A stretch of 64,000 nt of DNA from contig NZ_CP051682.1 of assembly GCF_012849215.1 (NCBI RefSeq), positions 620,001 through 684,000 of the forward strand, given 5' to 3'. Shown piece after piece: positions 63,306 through 64,000 of the stretch (its first letter is position 1; each line of letters starts with the position of its first letter). The DNA is from Mucilaginibacter robiniae (lineage in GTDB: Bacteria > Bacteroidota > Bacteroidia > Sphingobacteriales > Sphingobacteriaceae). Position numbers and translations under genes: made by a program. The notes under the pieces are model-generated. The model saw nothing but the letters and a program-made list of their open reading frames with translations. It was not told where the DNA came from and did not search any database.

Positions 63306-64000
63306 TTATTCTGCTTGTCCTTTCAAAGTGATGGCATCATCTTTCTCATGAACCAAATGAACAAACTTGTCCCAGAAACCATCCTTAGGCAGAGAGGCAA
63401 TGATATCGATGGGTTCTTTTTTAACCGGATGTATAAATTGCAGACGCCGGGCATGCAGGCAAATACTTTTCTTTAAGCTGCCACGTGGGTAGCCATACTT
63501 GTTATCGCCTACTATGGGACAGTTTAGGGTAGATAACTGTACACGTATTTGGTGCGGACGACCAGTAATCGGGTTTACCTGGATTAAATAGTAGCCTTGC
63601 AGTTCGCCCACCATACGGTAATGTAACTCGGAGCGTAAACTTCCTTTTACTTCGTGGTCATGGGCTTTGGTTACATTTTTTTGCGGATTTTTAACCAGCC
63701 AATGTACCAAATCACCATAAGGCGGATTAGGCTGGTTGCGTACCACGGCGTAATAGGTCTTACGCATTTCGCGCGTTTTAAACATTTGATTTATCCGATC
63801 AAGCGCTTTACTGGTTTTGGCAAACAGGATAACGCCACTTACGGGCCTATCCAAACGGTGCACTACACCTAAAAAGGCGCCATTAGGTTTGTTATACTTT
63901 TGAGCCAGGTACCTTTTTACCTTTTCATCCAAAGGTTCATCGCCGGTATCATCCACCTGCACAATATCGCCTGCCCGCTTGTTAATAGCAATCAGGTGGT
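63306..64000 (-). CDS. RluA-family pseudouridine synthase, 3' part
   Basis: The minus-strand gene continues beyond the right edge. The frame extends upstream of 63962 with HLIAINKRAGDIVQVDDTG, the family's N-terminal motif. The catalytic aspartate is in GVVHRLDRPVSGVILFAKT; GYYLIQVNPITGRPHQIR and PIVGDNKYGYP are further RluA signatures. It isomerises uridine in rRNA or tRNA; the exact position cannot be told. No S4 domain is visible, but at most a few residues are missing before HLIAINK. Confidence 0.9.
   Translation of the reverse strand, partial: HLIAINKRAGDIVQVDDTGDEPLDEKVKRYLAQKYNKPNGAFLGVVHRLDRPVSGVILFAKTSKALDRINQMFKTREMRKTYYAVVRNQPNPPYGDLVHWLVKNPQKNVTKAHDHEVKGSLRSELHYRMVGELQGYYLIQVNPITGRPHQIRVQLSTLNCPIVGDNKYGYPRGSLKKSICLHARRLQFIHPVKKEPIDIIASLPKDGFWDKFVHLVHEKDDAITLKGQAE

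Overview
The window looks like a chromosomal stretch of a Bacteroidota bacterium, probably of the Sphingobacteriaceae (Mucilaginibacter or Pedobacter type). The reasons are the many TAnnTTTG promoter elements close to starts, Bacteroidota-type families (DUF2027, DUF2911, DUF6249, DUF6515, DUF6010, FtsX-like permeases without a linked ATPase), the purH-mreBCD-mrdA-rodA gene order, and intergenic palindromic repeats carrying the phrase TCATTGCGAGG. I saw no tRNA, rRNA, CRISPR array or prophage. The genus is a judgement from family content, not a database result.

Layout. 1-1048: start of a DUF2027 protein and a PAP2-like membrane protein. 1063-2803 and 13901-15640: two nearly identical IS1182-family insertion sequences in opposite orientation, enclosing about 11 kb with a secreted protein, a pyruvate-oxidase-like TPP enzyme, malate:quinone oxidoreductase, a RecQ helicase, a histidine kinase overlapping a DinB-like gene, a DUF6249 / ECF sigma / putative anti-sigma locus and a DUF2911 protein. 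15644-17641: a sodium:solute symporter preceded by two tiny overlapping membrane-protein genes, one of only 43 codons. 18230-24442: a hexuronate operon (uxaC, kdgK, eda, exuT-type transporter, gapN-like dehydrogenase) with a LacI-type operator upstream. 24776-29926: DUF6515 protein, OmpA lipoprotein, SNF2 helicase and a small unknown. 30152-39420: a leftward block with a CWC zinc protein, nrdA, nrdB, a cNMP/CBS/DUF294 protein with a membrane-tailed exonuclease, and gyrB. 39571-44803: Skp-like lipoprotein, guanine deaminase, SelW-like and S4 proteins, dapD, a glycosyltransferase and threonylcarbamoyl-AMP synthase. 44827-52196: rodA, mrdA, mreD, mreC, mreB and purH. 52624-64000: GH3 glucosidase, purN, a lipoprotein, an FtsX-like permease, a FAD/Rieske oxidoreductase, a frameshifted yiaK-like gene, a TetR regulator with a clear operator and two membrane genes, and a truncated RluA-type pseudouridine synthase.

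How the genes work together. The hexuronate operon isomerises glucuronate or galacturonate, phosphorylates KDG, cleaves KDPG and may oxidise the resulting glyceraldehyde 3-phosphate directly; the reductase and dehydratase between isomerase and kinase are not in this window. The mre/rod cluster is the elongasome of a rod-shaped cell and sits beside purine genes. nrdAB and gyrB supply DNA replication, and both have perfect DnaA-box matches upstream.

The least explained signal lies in the noncoding DNA: at least three families of intergenic palindromic repeats, an 85-bp structured dispersed repeat in two copies with a possible third relic, and several operator-like palindromes placed over TAnnTTTG promoters.
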